From assembly GCA_028023455.1 (NCBI GenBank), contig JAQFVV010000316.1, positions 975,412-1,039,411 on the forward strand: 64,000 nt of DNA, written 5' to 3'. Under the pieces are notes generated by a model. That model saw only the letters and a list, made by a program, of their open reading frames with translations, had not been told where the DNA came from and ran no database searches. Position 1 is the stretch's first letter. Each line of letters opens with the position of its first letter. The translations under genes were made by a program, and so were the position numbers. Shown in pieces: positions 10,722-21,605 of this stretch. The stretch comes from Epiperipatus broadwayi (Eukaryota; Onychophora; Udeonychophora; Euonychophora; Peripatidae).

Positions 10722-11014
10722 GTTTTTTGTAATATATAAGGGATTCTAACTCAGACTTTCACATAACCTTCAACTCTCCATGCCATCTTATATTACTGAT
10801 CAACCCATTCACACACATGTTGAAAAGATAAATAATCACCAATACATTATTTCATGCTAAACCAGCAATCATCAGTTGGTCCAGGTTAATACCTCCACAC
10901 ATATATACAATCAGTGTTCAGATTTATATTAAGATAGCCAATCTTCATACTTTAATGGACAGGCTTCAAACTACTCCAACCCACAATTCTTCAGCCGTCC
11001 ATTTCATTAAAATG
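10722..11014 (-). mobile_element. Family D half element
   Basis: This is a single-orientation copy of the left half of family D. It starts ATATAAGGGATTCTAACTC and runs through the hammerhead region and TTAAGATAGCCAATCTTCAT to CAGCCGTCCATTTCATT, where similarity stops. No inverted partner follows. It sits directly after the LINE relic. Confidence 0.7.
10838..10880 (-). ncRNA. Hammerhead ribozyme candidate (family D)
   Basis: Minus strand: stem I ACCAA (10880 to 10876), core CTGATGA (10875 to 10869), stem II TGCT/AGCA with loop GGTTT, GAAA (10853 to 10850), and a short stem III of A-T plus a T-G wobble closed by AAT. The cleavage triplet GTA ends at 10843, followed by TTGGT (10842 to 10838) completing a 5-bp stem I. 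All invariant core bases are present; only the first stem II pair (T-T) is unpaired. Confidence 0.65.
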
Positions 11015-12491
11015 TATTAAATTACTAGGTTATTGTAAAGAAATGAAACCTGGGCACTACATCACACCATGGAAAAGCATTAGAGATGATCCATTTAAAA
11101 GTCCTCCATAAAATTTTAAAAATATAATGGCATAATAATAAAAGCAATATGTTTGTCAGCTTGCTATCACTATTATAAAATCACACTTTAGTAGAATTGA
11201 ACATGTAAAATATTAAAAACATCTACTATTAGATTTCTAATTTATTTCACATCGCAAGGCTTAGTAAAAGAGTAAGGACTTGAACATGGTTTTCATGTGA
11301 AAATCTATCCCATTTACATTATAAGGATTATCTTAAAAAATATTCTAAAGAAGTGCTATATCAATTCTATTGTTTCCATTGCAAGATATAACAAAGACTA
11401 GAATACATTGGAGAACTATAATTAGATATAATGTTAAAGTATTTTATAAGAAAGTTTTCTGCTGAAGAAATTAAAAGACAACATCGTAAAATATGGATTA
11501 AACATAAAAATAGACCAGGGGGTTCTATTTGGGGACATATTTGTGATTCACAGATGGCTTTATATAGTCATCGCACATCATTTCTAGACAGAGCCCACCT
11601 CTTTGGGGGGGGGGGATTAGAATGATGATATTCATTTACGCGTGACTGTTTATTATTATTAACTAAAATTAAATGAGCATTGAAAACAAATCTTAATTTA
11701 TTACATATCTACCGTTTAACAATACATGTAAAAAAAAAAAAATCGTTTAGTTTTAATAGCCCCCAGTTTCACCCGGAGACAGAAGCGAGTCTCAAATCAT
11801 ATAGTAGTAGTTGGATACGCCAACCAGAATGCCACATAATCCCCAAATAGTTCTTTGCTGCCTGTTTTCATAATTGTTTTTAATTTAAACTAATCAACTT
11901 TATTTTTAGCCATTGAATTAAACTTCAATTTTATATGCAAAATTGTTTTTTCTTAGTTTGTATGATTTTGTGATAGATTATTTTATTTCTATTTGTAAAT
12001 TCTGAATCAGCCTTTAGTTTTACTTTATTCTTCAAACTAAAAATTCAGTTCAATTTTCCCCCCTTTTCTTTCAGCTCAGTGGTCCAGTTAAAATCTGCCT
12101 ATCAAGGACATTGATATTCGCTATTTAAATCCGAAAATCCTTTTCAGTGAATTATATCGTAAGTTATTCTCTTTGTACACATGTAGATCAGAGTTATTCT
12201 TTTAATTCTACTATACGGATTTTTGGCCCAAAATTATTCTACATGTTGTTTCATGAAGCGCTGTCATAACAAAAGTTTACAACTGTCAGAAAAAAGGAAA
12301 GGAAAGTGGTAATAGAAGCACAAACATACGTACGATAAATAAGCAAGATATTACAAACTTTGAAAGTTTTAGTGCGGTATATTAAAAATATTTTCTTAAC
12401 CCTTTAGAGAATAGTTTATTTTTATACATTTTAATAATTGGAAAAAAAATGCGTTAAAAAATTATAACTTCATATATTTATATAATTTAAT
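11015..12491. other. Unassigned AT-rich sequence
   Basis: No gene is recognised. The 64-codon ORF at 11431-11625 contains a G-run (11608-11616) and no domain. Homopolymers occur near 11730 and 12058. Confidence 0.5.
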
Positions 12492-12600
12492 ATTAACGAT
12501 TTTTATAATACATAGGGTATATGAACACTCACACGACCCACCGCTCACCACTCTATCACAGATACACTTGAACACATATATGTCGAAAAGATAAATAATC

Positions 12601-12644
12601 ACCAATATAAAAATTTCATGCTAAACCAGCATTCATCAGTTGGT
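12601..12644 (-). ncRNA. Hammerhead ribozyme candidate (family D, best preserved)
   Basis: Minus strand: stem I ACCAA (12644 to 12640), CTGATGA (12639 to 12633), a perfect 5-bp stem II ATGCT/AGCAT with loop GGTTT, GAAA (12617 to 12614), stem III AT/AT around TTTT, cleavage triplet ATA ending at 12606, then TTGGT (12605 to 12601) closing stem I. Every invariant hammerhead position is present and stem II has no mismatch. Confidence 0.72.
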
Positions 12645-12880
12645 CCATATTATCATCTCTCTACACATATATGCAATAAGTGCTCAGATATATATTAAGA
12701 TAGCAAATCTTCATACTTTCCACTCCACACTCCAACTCTTCAACCGTCCATCCAATTGAAAATCTGATGATGGAACGCTCAAAGGCCACCTTTGGAGCCT
12801 GTCCATTAAAGTATAAAGATTGGCTATCTTAATGTATATCTAAGCACTTATTGCATATATATGTAGAGATGATAATCTGG

Positions 12881-12930
12881 ACCAACTGTTGATTGCTGTT
12901 TTAGCATGAAATATGGATATTGGTGATTAT
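12881..12930 (+). ncRNA. Mutated hammerhead motif (family D right arm)
   Basis: ACCAA, CTGTTGA (A6 to T), TTGCT/AGCAT stem II, GAAA at 12908-12911 and TTGGT are all in order. The single A6 change is at an invariant position and should impair activity. Confidence 0.5.
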
Positions 12931-13071
12931 TTGACATATATGTGTTCAAGTGTATCAGTATATGAGATAGAGTGGTGAGTGGTGGGTCTGTGCTCGTATA
13001 CCCTATATATTACATATATTGATATAGGTATATAATAAGCCTGTATTTCAGTAATTAACGATTTTTATAAT

Positions 13072-13399
13072 TATGCTTATGTCTTACATGCGTTAGCATT
13101 AGTGAAGTGGAGGGTTCTGCAATTCAAGGTCCATGAATTGCTATTCCAATCTCTATCACATCCAATACTTGAATGTTTTATGACTTCCAAATAATAAACT
13201 TAACTATTCACTTATATATATATTACTATGATATTATATACAAATACATAGAAGATTAAAGATCTTCAAGGCATAGAAGTTAATGCATCATTCATACATG
13301 TCCGCAAACTGGAATTCAACTTTGATGAGATAAAACTTAGTTTTTTAGGATGTGAGTAGTTTTAGGATTATTTCTTCAAATTAGATAGTCCAGAAACAA
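13072..13399. other. Unassigned sequence
   Basis: AT-rich, with no recognised element. Confidence 0.45.
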
Positions 13400-14370
13400 T
13401 TCAGATAGTCATTTAATTCATCATCAACCATTATCAATCCACTGCAGGATGAATGTCTCTCCAAGTTCAATCCATCTCTGATCTTTAGCTTCTCCACATC
13501 ACCCCTGAACACTTTCTTATTTCATCCATCCATCTCACATGTGGTCTCTTTCTGGGTCTTTTACAATCTATTGGAATCCAGTTTAAGATTTCAATTGTCC
13601 ATATATTATCATCTCTTCTAGCAATATGTCTAACCCAATTCCACTTCAGCCATTTAATTTTTTCTGTGAGGTCAGTAACACCTGTTTGTTCTTTACCCAT
13701 ATATTGCATTTTTGACTTCTTCTTGTTACTCCCAACATGCATCTCCATACTTCTTTGAGTAGTCTGAAGTCTCTGTATTGCTCTTCTATTAAGTGTTCAA
13801 GTCTCAGATCCATAAGTAAGAACTGGTAAAACACATTTATCAAAAACCTTCCTTTTCAAATGCATAGGCATATTTTCTTTTAGTATCAAGTTATTTCTAC
13901 CAAAAGCACTCCAAACAAGTTTAATTTTATGATTAATTTCATCCATTATGTTTCTATTTGTATTAATAATCTGAGCAAGATATTTATAGCTATTAACTTC
14001 TTCTAACTCTTTGTAATCAATCTTTATTTTCATATTTTGAGAAAATAACACTTATCTTTAGTCCTGCTTTTCTACTTTCATCTGATAACTCCTGCAACAC
14101 TTCCGGCAGCTCTAAAGAATTATTTGCAAAAACAACTACATCATCTGCAAAATCTAAATGATTTAAATAATCTCCATTTACTTTCACTCCTTTAGCTTTC
14201 CATTTTAATCCACAAAATACTTTTTGCAGCACTGCTATAAAAAGTTTTGGAGATAGGGAGTCATCCTGTCCTATATCCTTCTCAATGTTGACTTTCCTAG
14301 TATCCTTATGTAATCTAATTGTTGCTGTTGCATTTTTATAAATATTCTTTAAAGTATGCCATTTAATTAT
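13400..14370 (-). pseudogene. RTE-type LINE reverse transcriptase relic
   Basis: Minus-strand reading from 14370 downward gives consecutive RTE-clade blocks. 'IYKNATATIRLHKD' is followed by 'GQDDSLSPKLFIAVL' (the G-x-R-Q-G-D-x-x-S-P-k-L-F motif with the first Q-G altered), 'GDYLNHLDFADDVVVFA' (the F-A-D-D catalytic box), 'ELSDESRKAGLKI', then 'SYKYLAQIINTNRNIMDEI', 'LPVLTYGSET' and the C-terminal 'WNWVRHIARRDDN' and 'RKRPHVRWMDEIRK' blocks. The pieces fall in at least four frame segments (14232-14017, 14051-13797, 13843-13646 and 13748-13485), so several frameshifts have accumulated. The endonuclease domain is missing upstream. Two more copies occur at 33.2-35.0 kb and 36.2-36.7 kb. Confidence 0.85.
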
Positions 14371-15016
14371 TGGTCAGTAAATCAATATGTAAATATTTTT
14401 AACAAAAAAAATATAACAAAAAGGTAAATCTTAACTCATTACCATTCAGCATATGATTAGCATAATGAATAAGATAATCTATTTCACTATTCATTTTCAA
14501 TGAGTTGTTGGAAAAATTCCTACATACAGGGCCATTTGAACACTGCTATACAATATATAAACTAATCATAAGTTCTTAATACATATTAAAGTTTATTAAA
14601 ACCATATGCATTATTGAATATAATATTTATTATTACAATTCAAATATTTTTATACAATTTTATTTAAATTACTCTATTTTTGTCTATTTGTCATGATGGC
14701 TATGGTTATTAAAGAACCAAAGACACCAAAATGCATGGGTATTGAACTGAGTTCAGACCTATATGATTATATATGCTAATGAGCTTGAGAATCTTGTAAC
14801 TTAATTTTTCCAATTTTCGAACTAGTTGAAATTTTGCATACATATTTTATTCCTGATGATAATATTTTTTTTTATTTAATATATTTTACAAATAATTTTA
14901 GCACAAACCAGTAAAAAATTTACAATTTTAATTTTATATAGGATTATATTATATAAATTATATCCACACATTCTTATAAAATTTATACCAGAAAATTATA
15001 TATATATATATATATT
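14371..15016. other. AT-rich stretch ending in TA repeat
   Basis: No gene is recognised. A TA run at about 14998-15015 marks the left edge of the Penelope insertion. Confidence 0.5.
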
Positions 15017-15243
15017 GTGGGTTCAACCATCATCCATGTTATAATATTTTAAATATTGATATACCAATGTTTCGACTTGGTCACACAAGTCATCCACTGG
15101 GTGATAAAAGGTAGAAAGACGGTTGTAGAGACACTACAATCACTGATTTGAAAAAAATGTTAAAGTTCCACCACTAGCAAAAATGTTAAATTAAGATTGT
15201 TTTGTAAAATCTTGCCAAATAGGAGGAAGTTTGCATTATCATC

Positions 15244-15430
15244 TCACTTATTGATACAATCTGGCCTTTTAAGTATCTCAATGGCTTCCCTAATTTTGCA
15301 CTGGTATAGCTTATCACATCTGGATATGATCCTGGTACTAAAAAAATCAATTTTATGACCTGAACCCATAGTATGGAGTGAGAGTGCTGATGATGATGAG
15401 TGTTGTTTAACTGCATTAGCATGCCCATCA
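15244..15430 (-). pseudogene. GIY-YIG endonuclease fragment (left arm)
   Basis: The minus-strand copy of the same region is open in one frame from about 15426 to 15244: H-A-N-A-V-K-Q, S-A-L-S-L-H-T-M, H-K-I-D-F, R-I-I-S, K-I-R-E-A-I-E-I. It lacks the Y-I-G start, which is lost near the palindrome centre. It is better preserved over this part than the right arm. Confidence 0.65.
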
Positions 15431-15438
15431 AAGCTTCT

Positions 15439-15700
15439 TACATAGGTATGAGTAATCATAGCATCAGTGTTAGGAGAAAAGAGCATGCTAATGCAGTTAA
15501 ACAACACTCACCATCATCAGCACTCTCACTCCATACTATGGTTTCAGTCATAAAATTGATTTTTCTAGTCCAGGATCATATTCAGATGTGATAATCTATA
15601 CCAGTGCAAAATTAGGGAAGTCATTGAGATACTTAAAAGGCCAGATTGTATCAATAAGCGAGATGATACATGCAAACTTCCTCCTATTTGGAAAGATTTT
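15439..15700 (+). pseudogene. GIY-YIG endonuclease fragment (right arm)
   Basis: It begins at the Y-I-G motif and continues through R-R-K-E-H to S-A-L-S-L-H-T-M. A frame change near 15560-15590 then leads to 'IRE..EILKRPDCINKRDD'-type sequence and ends near 15700. In Penelope-like elements this domain nicks target DNA for reverse transcription. Only the C-terminal part of the ORF is present and the frame is broken. Confidence 0.65.
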
Positions 15701-15937
15701 TCTAAAAAACAACCATTTTTGCTATTGGTGGAACTTTAACATTTTTTTGAAATTAGTGGTTGTAGCACCTTTACAACCATCTTTCTATCTTTTATCACCC
15801 AGTGGATGACCTGTGTGACCAAGTTGAAACATCGGTATATCAATATTTAAAATATTATAACACGGATGAACCCACAAAATATGTCTTTTATATATGCAAC
15901 CCATGAAAGTCTTCATATATATATATATATATATATT

Positions 15938-16739
15938 ATAGAAACACTTTAATTCACATAAAACACTGAAAAGTAAAGTAATAATTTTTTCTCCAACTTT
16001 CACAGTTTTTTTGATATTATGTGACTAAAATAAAAGCATATGCCTCTTATTTAGAAATATTCTTAGATTATTTTTGAACATAATACCATATATTTTTATT
16101 TTAGGTACATAATATCCAGAATACTATGACAGTTGAAGAAAATATATTTTTAACTTTTTAGTGCAATTTCTAATTGTTATTAGTTGTAAAATTGAAAGAA
16201 TAATGCGTCTGTGGTAAAGATAGTTACCTAATGGCAAGAAAATAAATTATGTAGGTTAAAGTTCAAACATAAAACAATATTTTAGCAGTAAAATTTAAAT
16301 CAGAAGCTTCTTGAACAGTCCTCATTGAAGAACAGTGGAGACATCATTATTTATTCTTTAGCCAGGAATTGCAAGAGACTTATTTACTGATCAATAATGA
16401 ATGATTAGTAGAATTAGATATGGATTGACTATCTAAAAGTAAAATTCTAGCCATGTTTCCTCAGTCCAGATTCAAATTCATATCACAGGTATATTTCCCC
16501 CCAAAATGCAAACACTTCAAACTTTTTACTATAATAATAGTCATTCTGTTTTAACCTTGACTTGATTGCAAAAGGAATTACCCACAATGCATGTTGTTTG
16601 CATATGAAGCAACATATGGGTATTTAATAAAATGAACTATCACGATATCAGAACATAAAGATTTGAAAATACATATCATATTTGCTATAAGATAGATGTG
16701 CTTCCTAAAACAAAGAATTTATACACTAAATTATATTAG
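15938..16739. other. Unassigned AT-rich sequence
   Basis: No recognised gene or repeat beyond the TA run at 15918-15937. Confidence 0.5.
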
Positions 16740-17000
16740 TAGTATATTGTAATGATATATAAATATGTCGTTACATTAATTTAAAATAAAAACTTAATAA
16801 AAGTTCGCAAATAAAAGTAAAAAACTAAACGCTAAAATTAAAATATTGTTAAACGTATATATTCGCACAGATGTTAAACTTTAAAAATATTTTTTTCATA
16901 AACAAAAAAAAAAAAAAGTATTTGAACGTATTTTTTTTAATAAAAAAATACAAGGTTGAAATATAAAAATATTTTAATAAAAAAATAACGTAAGTTAAAG
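16740..17000. repeat. Diverged A-rich repeat, partner at 21.3 kb
   Basis: The TTCGCACAGATG segment followed by A-rich and T-rich tracts resembles the AATCGCACAGGTG segment at about 21415 with the same flanking pattern. The complementary TCTGTGCGAA occurs at 17963 and 22950. Low-complexity sequence limits certainty. Confidence 0.35.
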
Positions 17001-17119
17001 TAAAAACAGGTATTAATTAATTCCTGTAATCTGTAAATGGAAATGATGTTTATTAATTATCTAAAAGCTGTGTAATTAAAAAGTCAGATGAAAAGTTAGA
17101 TAAGAGAAGAAAGAAATTT

Positions 17120-17300
17120 TAGCTTGACCAATGGAAGCACTAAGCCTTGGCTCGGACCCTAACGAAAGTGATCGACTAGTGACGTTTTGTTCATTGAATC
17201 CTTGTGGATAATATAAAAAGGGAAATACAGTTTTTTCAGGCAGTTCCAGCGTTGTGTGTTTGAGAGATGTGGTATGACGCACATACCACACTCTCTATAA
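17120..17300 (+). promoter_or_regulatory. Possible Pol II promoter and hairpin leader
   Basis: A less AT-rich island contains GACCAATGG (17127-17135, CCAAT-type), GTGACGTTTT (about 17179, half CRE) and ATATAAAAAG (17211-17220, TATA-type). About 40-80 bases downstream lies a strong hairpin, with arms 17262-17276 and 17282-17295, loop ACGCA and one bulged A. The order CCAAT, TATA, leader hairpin fits a retroelement LTR or a host promoter, but no ORF follows. Confidence 0.35.
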
Positions 17301-17954
17301 AAAAAGAAAAAATGAAAAGACTGTGATACCTTGAACCAGCTATTGCCATCTCCAGAACATTACCTTCCAACGGAGGCATCGCGGGAATTGAAAGCAGAGG
17401 CCTGGACTCTTATACCATAAGCTATATGAAATGAACAATTGTTAAAATCAACCAAGAACTTTCGTCAAGTTTTACAAATTGATAAACAAGCCAACTGAAA
17501 TGTTAAAACGGACTCTTATCTGACTTTTGTAAGTTTTTAAATCAAATTAATAATGTTTAATTTTATATGTTTTCCGATTGATAAACATCATTTCAAATTT
17601 TTTTTTTCTTATTGTAAAGATTAGTTAAATGTATGAAATTTAAGTTGTTTATAGACGCTTGCATGGATTCGTTTGCGGTTAATTATATTTTGGTTTTCAT
17701 ATTTGATCAAAATATATAGACATTCGATAAATAATGATACCTTATGGTGAGTATCTAAAATGTATTTATTCGGATGTCTTTTAAGTTATTGGTGACAACA
17801 CAAGTATCTTATGGTGAATACTATTGGGTTACTTATAAGTTTCCCTCTGCGATTGTTGGTATCAATAATTTTGTATTTTGATCGTTTATGTTTATTTTGA
17901 AATGTTTTTGACCATGGAATCTATGTAATCGATCTATACCCAACATTTTTAAAC
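17301..17954. other. Unassigned, leader-like segment
   Basis: A moderately GC-containing stretch (17320-17520) is followed by GTAAG at about 17528, a possible splice donor. No open frame is supported. Confidence 0.3.
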
Positions 17955-18880
17955 AAATCTGTGCGAATGTATTTAAATGTTAAAATTAAGTCGGGCGTGA
18001 ATGGCTATATAGTTTGTAAAGTTATATTAAGGGAGGGTAATCTTAGGTTATTCATTTCGTAGTTGAGTTGGTTCAATGGATTGGATATATTTGTGTAATT
18101 AGTAGATGTAGTATGAGGTCCGCTACAGGCAGGATTATAGATATACGCCACACACCCTCTGTTTGCCTATGGATGGGTTTGTAAGTCGGCAGAAGACCGC
18201 AGTCCATTCCTATGGAGTTTTTTGTTTATTGATCTACTTGCCAACAGATGTCACATTCCTGTTGGTGGAGAGTCAATCTCTTCTCTATTTCTACTTATTG
18301 TTCAGATGTACCTTCCTGACAATATAGTATTTTGTGTTGTCGTATCATGCTACATTGAATACATGAATGTATCAGATGGATTGGCGCCGGTTGATTGCGA
18401 AATTTGTTGCCTAAGGTTAAATCAGAGAAGAATATTTTCTTTTCAAATGCAGACCTATGTAGTCCATTCATACTCGATCCTCTAAATAAATATTAAACTC
18501 ATTATTTGCAATCTACTTAAATTTAGAATTAAAGATCAATATAAAATTATAAACATTAATTTATTCCTCAAAATTTAAATATTATTTTATATGTGCGTAA
18601 ATAAATATTTTTATGTGTTAATTTCTGGCAGTGGCTTTTATTCTTTTATAGTTAAGATATAAGATTTATAGATTTTTATCTCTGTGTCTCCGCTGAGCTA
18701 GTGACTTGGGCTAACGGTCGGAATATTTAAAGAAAGTGGAATCTTAACAGCGCATATCTGCCTACTTTATAAATTTTTCTAGGCTCAAATGCCTAGATGG
18801 CACCCTTTGTAGTGCAGATATTGTTTTTGCGGTTAGATTCGATCTCCACTTACATTTCGATCGTTATAATATAAACAAAG
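17955..18880 (+). repeat. Dispersed repeat R, copy 1
   Basis: About 900 bases are homologous, in direct orientation, to 22335-23330. Shared blocks include AAGTCGGGC, TTTGTAAAGTTATATTA, CAATGGATTGGAT, TTCCTATGGAGTTTT, ATTTTCTTTTCAAATGCA and ACTCATTA. The far end (about 18695-18800) contains GAGCTAGTGACTTGG and AGGCTCAAATGCC, tRNA A-box/B-box-like. It could be an LTR of an unrecognised retrotransposon or a long SINE-tailed repeat. No protein is encoded; the ORF at 18222-18485 is not conserved in copy 2. Confidence 0.6.
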
Positions 18881-21164
18881 TTGGTAAATCTCATGTTTTT
18901 ATTGTGGGCAAAATTTATTAAAAAAACTTTAAAATGGCTCAACACTTTTAGTTTAATGTGTATGTACACTGACCACTCTCTCCCACATATATGGTAGGTA
19001 AAACAACTTTTAAATAGTCATCTACAGAGCTAAAACTTTTCTAATAGCCTCTAACAAAGAAAAGTGAGAGAAAAAGGGCAGTACTTAGCACGCTTTCTGA
19101 TTGCTGAGTAATGAAAATACTTATTTTATTTCAAACTAAAAGTAACTATATTCCCAATTCTGAGCAATTTAGCTGTAGTAGATATTGGCTAGTTATGAAA
19201 GAAAAATTTTAAATTTGTTTAGTATTTTCAAAAGTTTTATAATTAATGTGCATAGCAAATGGGTATACTACCTACTACAATCCAAGGTTCTTTATATATT
19301 TATATATATAAAGAATTGTCATTTGCTTGGGAGGTCTGGTGATGCTCGAGTGGCAAAGTGCCACACATTTATTTTACTCATATGATAATGTTCCATTTAC
19401 CTATTAATTGTTTGTAAATTCCATAATTACTTAGATTGTGACAATGTTGTAGAAGCCTTAGGTATGTTTTTTATCGAATGATTCCAAAATAGGTAACCCT
19501 TTTAATAAACTGTATTGAGAAGAAACAAACTATTATTAATAATCCTTTAACTTTATTATATTGGGATTCAAAGTTTATTATTCTTACAGATATTTTTATA
19601 TGTACTTTTTACTACATGATGTATCTAATTCAAATGCAAGGTATTACCATTGCATCACTAATAGTAGCTAATATTTTTAAATACACATTTATGTTGCTTT
19701 GGATATCTTTTAAATACTACTATAAAAAAGAACCTAATTTATAAATTCTAACATTTTTTCCAGATTCAGTGATATCATCTTCATTACATAAGGCAAACAT
19801 TTAAATAATGAAGCAAATCTGCTTTTACAATTATATGATCATATTCTAAAATTTCTTATCAATTCTTGATAATTACTTACAAAATTTAAAAAAATATCAA
19901 CAAATGTTCCTGTAACTTTCTTTTGTTTTCATTTTTTTGATTGGCACCATGGTAGAGCATCAGACTCATAGAGGCTAAAAAAATCATAAACCAAACTTAG
20001 ATCTGTCATTTCTGGTGTTTGAAGTTCTGACCAATGAACTATTTATTTATTACTATTACTCCTCCTTTTCAATAATTTAAAATCTTGCCTATCTTTTAAA
20101 AACTTTATGAAGCCCTCCCCCTCTCTCAAAAACACCTTTGTTAATAGAAATTATTTGCTAATAAAGCAAAAACAATGTTTTTATATAATAAATAAAAATT
20201 TATTTACATAAGTATCACATTATTGAAAATTAAGTTGCCCACGATTTCTATTTGATTTGTATGTATCAAGTTCCCCTTCCCCCTAATAAATATGTAAACT
20301 AGTGAAATGGATCTTTCATGTTACTATGTAGACACCCCCCCTTCATTAATATGTAAATTAGTGAAATGAATCTTTCATGTTACTATGTAGATATTAACAG
20401 TCCAGTGATATTTTCTACTCTAGTATTCTAATTTTTTTTTTTTGAGAATTAAAGTTATATAGAAATTTTCTCTTTCTTTGTCATATGTCTTCAATAATTA
20501 TCATAACTGGTATTACAATGCCATAGAATACTTCTACATTTAGTATATCTTATCTCCAACCCATAATTCTAATAATAGTCCTTAATTGGTTGCTTTCTCT
20601 TACATATTAGCATATGTAGTGAATGCCATACATTTTTAAAATGATTAATCATATTTTTTTTTAATAAATAAACCAAACCTTGTTGATTGAAGGGACAAAA
20701 TTAAATGTTTCTTATTTTAGTAGAAAATAAAATCAATCAAGAACAACTCCAAATAGACCGCTATAAGGCAAAAACTTAACAAATAATCTCTTGGAGGAAA
20801 CAATGAAAAACAAGGTATTAACAGGTAATGAGGATTAGAGCAGTTTTTTGTTCTCATTTTACTTTCTTTCAAAGAGTAACTAGATGCTTACATAGTGATC
20901 AATATATTAATTGTTACCTGTGTTTTTATTGAAATCAATCTGAAAAAATACTAATAATTAAAATCAAATTGTAATTTATCAGAATTCAACTCGGCATAAA
21001 AGCATGGCAGACAGTTTTATATATGTGCACTTTGTCTTCATTAAAAAAAAGCATACTGCCATAATGTTATATAAGTGTATTGCATATATATAAACACATG
21101 AAACAAATAATGGGTGCACAAGTGGAATGTATGTATTCCAACATATCACAATTATATTTCAACT
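18881..21164. other. Unassigned stretch with one tandem duplication
   Basis: No gene is recognised. A two-copy tandem repeat with a period of about 59 bases lies at 20275-20392 (ATGTAAACTAGTGAAATGG and ATGTAAATTAGTGAAATGA versions). Homopolymer T-runs occur near 20430. Confidence 0.5.
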
Positions 21165-21290
21165 ATCGACCAGTATAAAGCTCCAGACCATTGTCTCTCT
21201 CCACATAGTAGTATCACCCAGTGCAAGCCATAGTAATCAATGGATGGTAGAAAGTTTATGCATCAAAATCATATGAGATATATATTGTAA
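21165..21290. mobile_element. Family A foldback fragment
   Basis: 'tagtaatcaatggatggtag' and the preceding CACCCAGTGCAAGCC match the outer arm of family A foldbacks (7.1, 30.5 and 35.5 kb). The hammerhead region is not included. Confidence 0.55.
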
Positions 21291-21539
21291 TGGGCACACA
21301 TGCCGTCACATTATATTTTTATAAATAAAATTAGAAATTAAAATAAAAATTCATAAATAAAATTTTGTTTTAAAAATTGAAAATTAATTTATCTTAAACT
21401 CGTATATATATAAAATCGCACAGGTGAAAAATTATTAAAAGAAAACTTTATTAAAAAAAAAAAAAGTTTTAAGACTAAATTTTTAACAAATTTAATTAAT
21501 TCTATTATACATTGTACAGGCTTAAACCTGCATTTATAT

Positions 21540-21605
21540 ATGTAATATATGTGGGATTCAAACTAAGACTTTCACACAACCCACTACTCTCAGTGCCATG
21601 TAAAA
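21540..21605. mobile_element. Family D foldback outer-end fragment
   Basis: ATGTGGGATTCAAACTAAGACTTTCACACAACCCA resembles the left outer end of family D elements. It stops after about 65 bases. Confidence 0.45.

Larger units (their letters stand above)
12510..13053 (+). mobile_element. Family D foldback, 544 bp, 18-bp target duplication
   Basis: A complete head-to-head palindrome. The outer ends are 'catagggtatatgaacac' and its near-complement near 12995-13010, and the centre is near 12770. A unique right tail (about 13011-13053) ends GCCTGTATTTCAGTA. The direct repeat 'attaacgatttttataat' lies at 12492-12509 and 13054-13071. The left arm holds an intact hammerhead core on the minus strand. 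The right arm holds one with a single core change (CTGTTGA at 12886-12892). No coding capacity. Confidence 0.87.
15017..15916 (+). mobile_element. Penelope-like element 3' end as inverted dimer
   Basis: The segment is a palindrome of two Penelope 3' ends. The left half (15017 to about 15438) reads on the minus strand, the right half (about 15439-15875) on the plus strand, and a unique tail (15876-15916, ATGTCTTTTATAT, CATGAAAGTC) is on the right only. Both halves encode the C-terminal GIY-YIG endonuclease region: right arm 'YIGMSNHSISVRRKEHANAV', left arm 'ALSLHTMGSGHKIDF', 'RIISRCDKLYQ', 'KIREAIEILKRPDCIN'. This matches the Penelope order of Y-I-G start, R-x-x-E-H, S-A-L-x-x-H and K-x-R-E-x-x-E-I. 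Frameshifts are present and the reverse transcriptase is absent. The element lies between TA repeats, which hide any target duplication. Confidence 0.75.

Noticed and set aside
15790-15850. Hammerhead-like CTTG/CAAG stem and GAAAC in the Penelope tails (also 15065-15110 and 5055-5100)
   Set aside because: The stem II-like hairpin and GAAA are conserved, but the preceding core reads TGGATGA or TTGAGGA and no stem I can be formed, so I do not call a ribozyme.
19935-20000. tRNA-like 'caccatggtagagcatcaga' resembling an A box
   Set aside because: No B box, acceptor pairing or cloverleaf could be completed.
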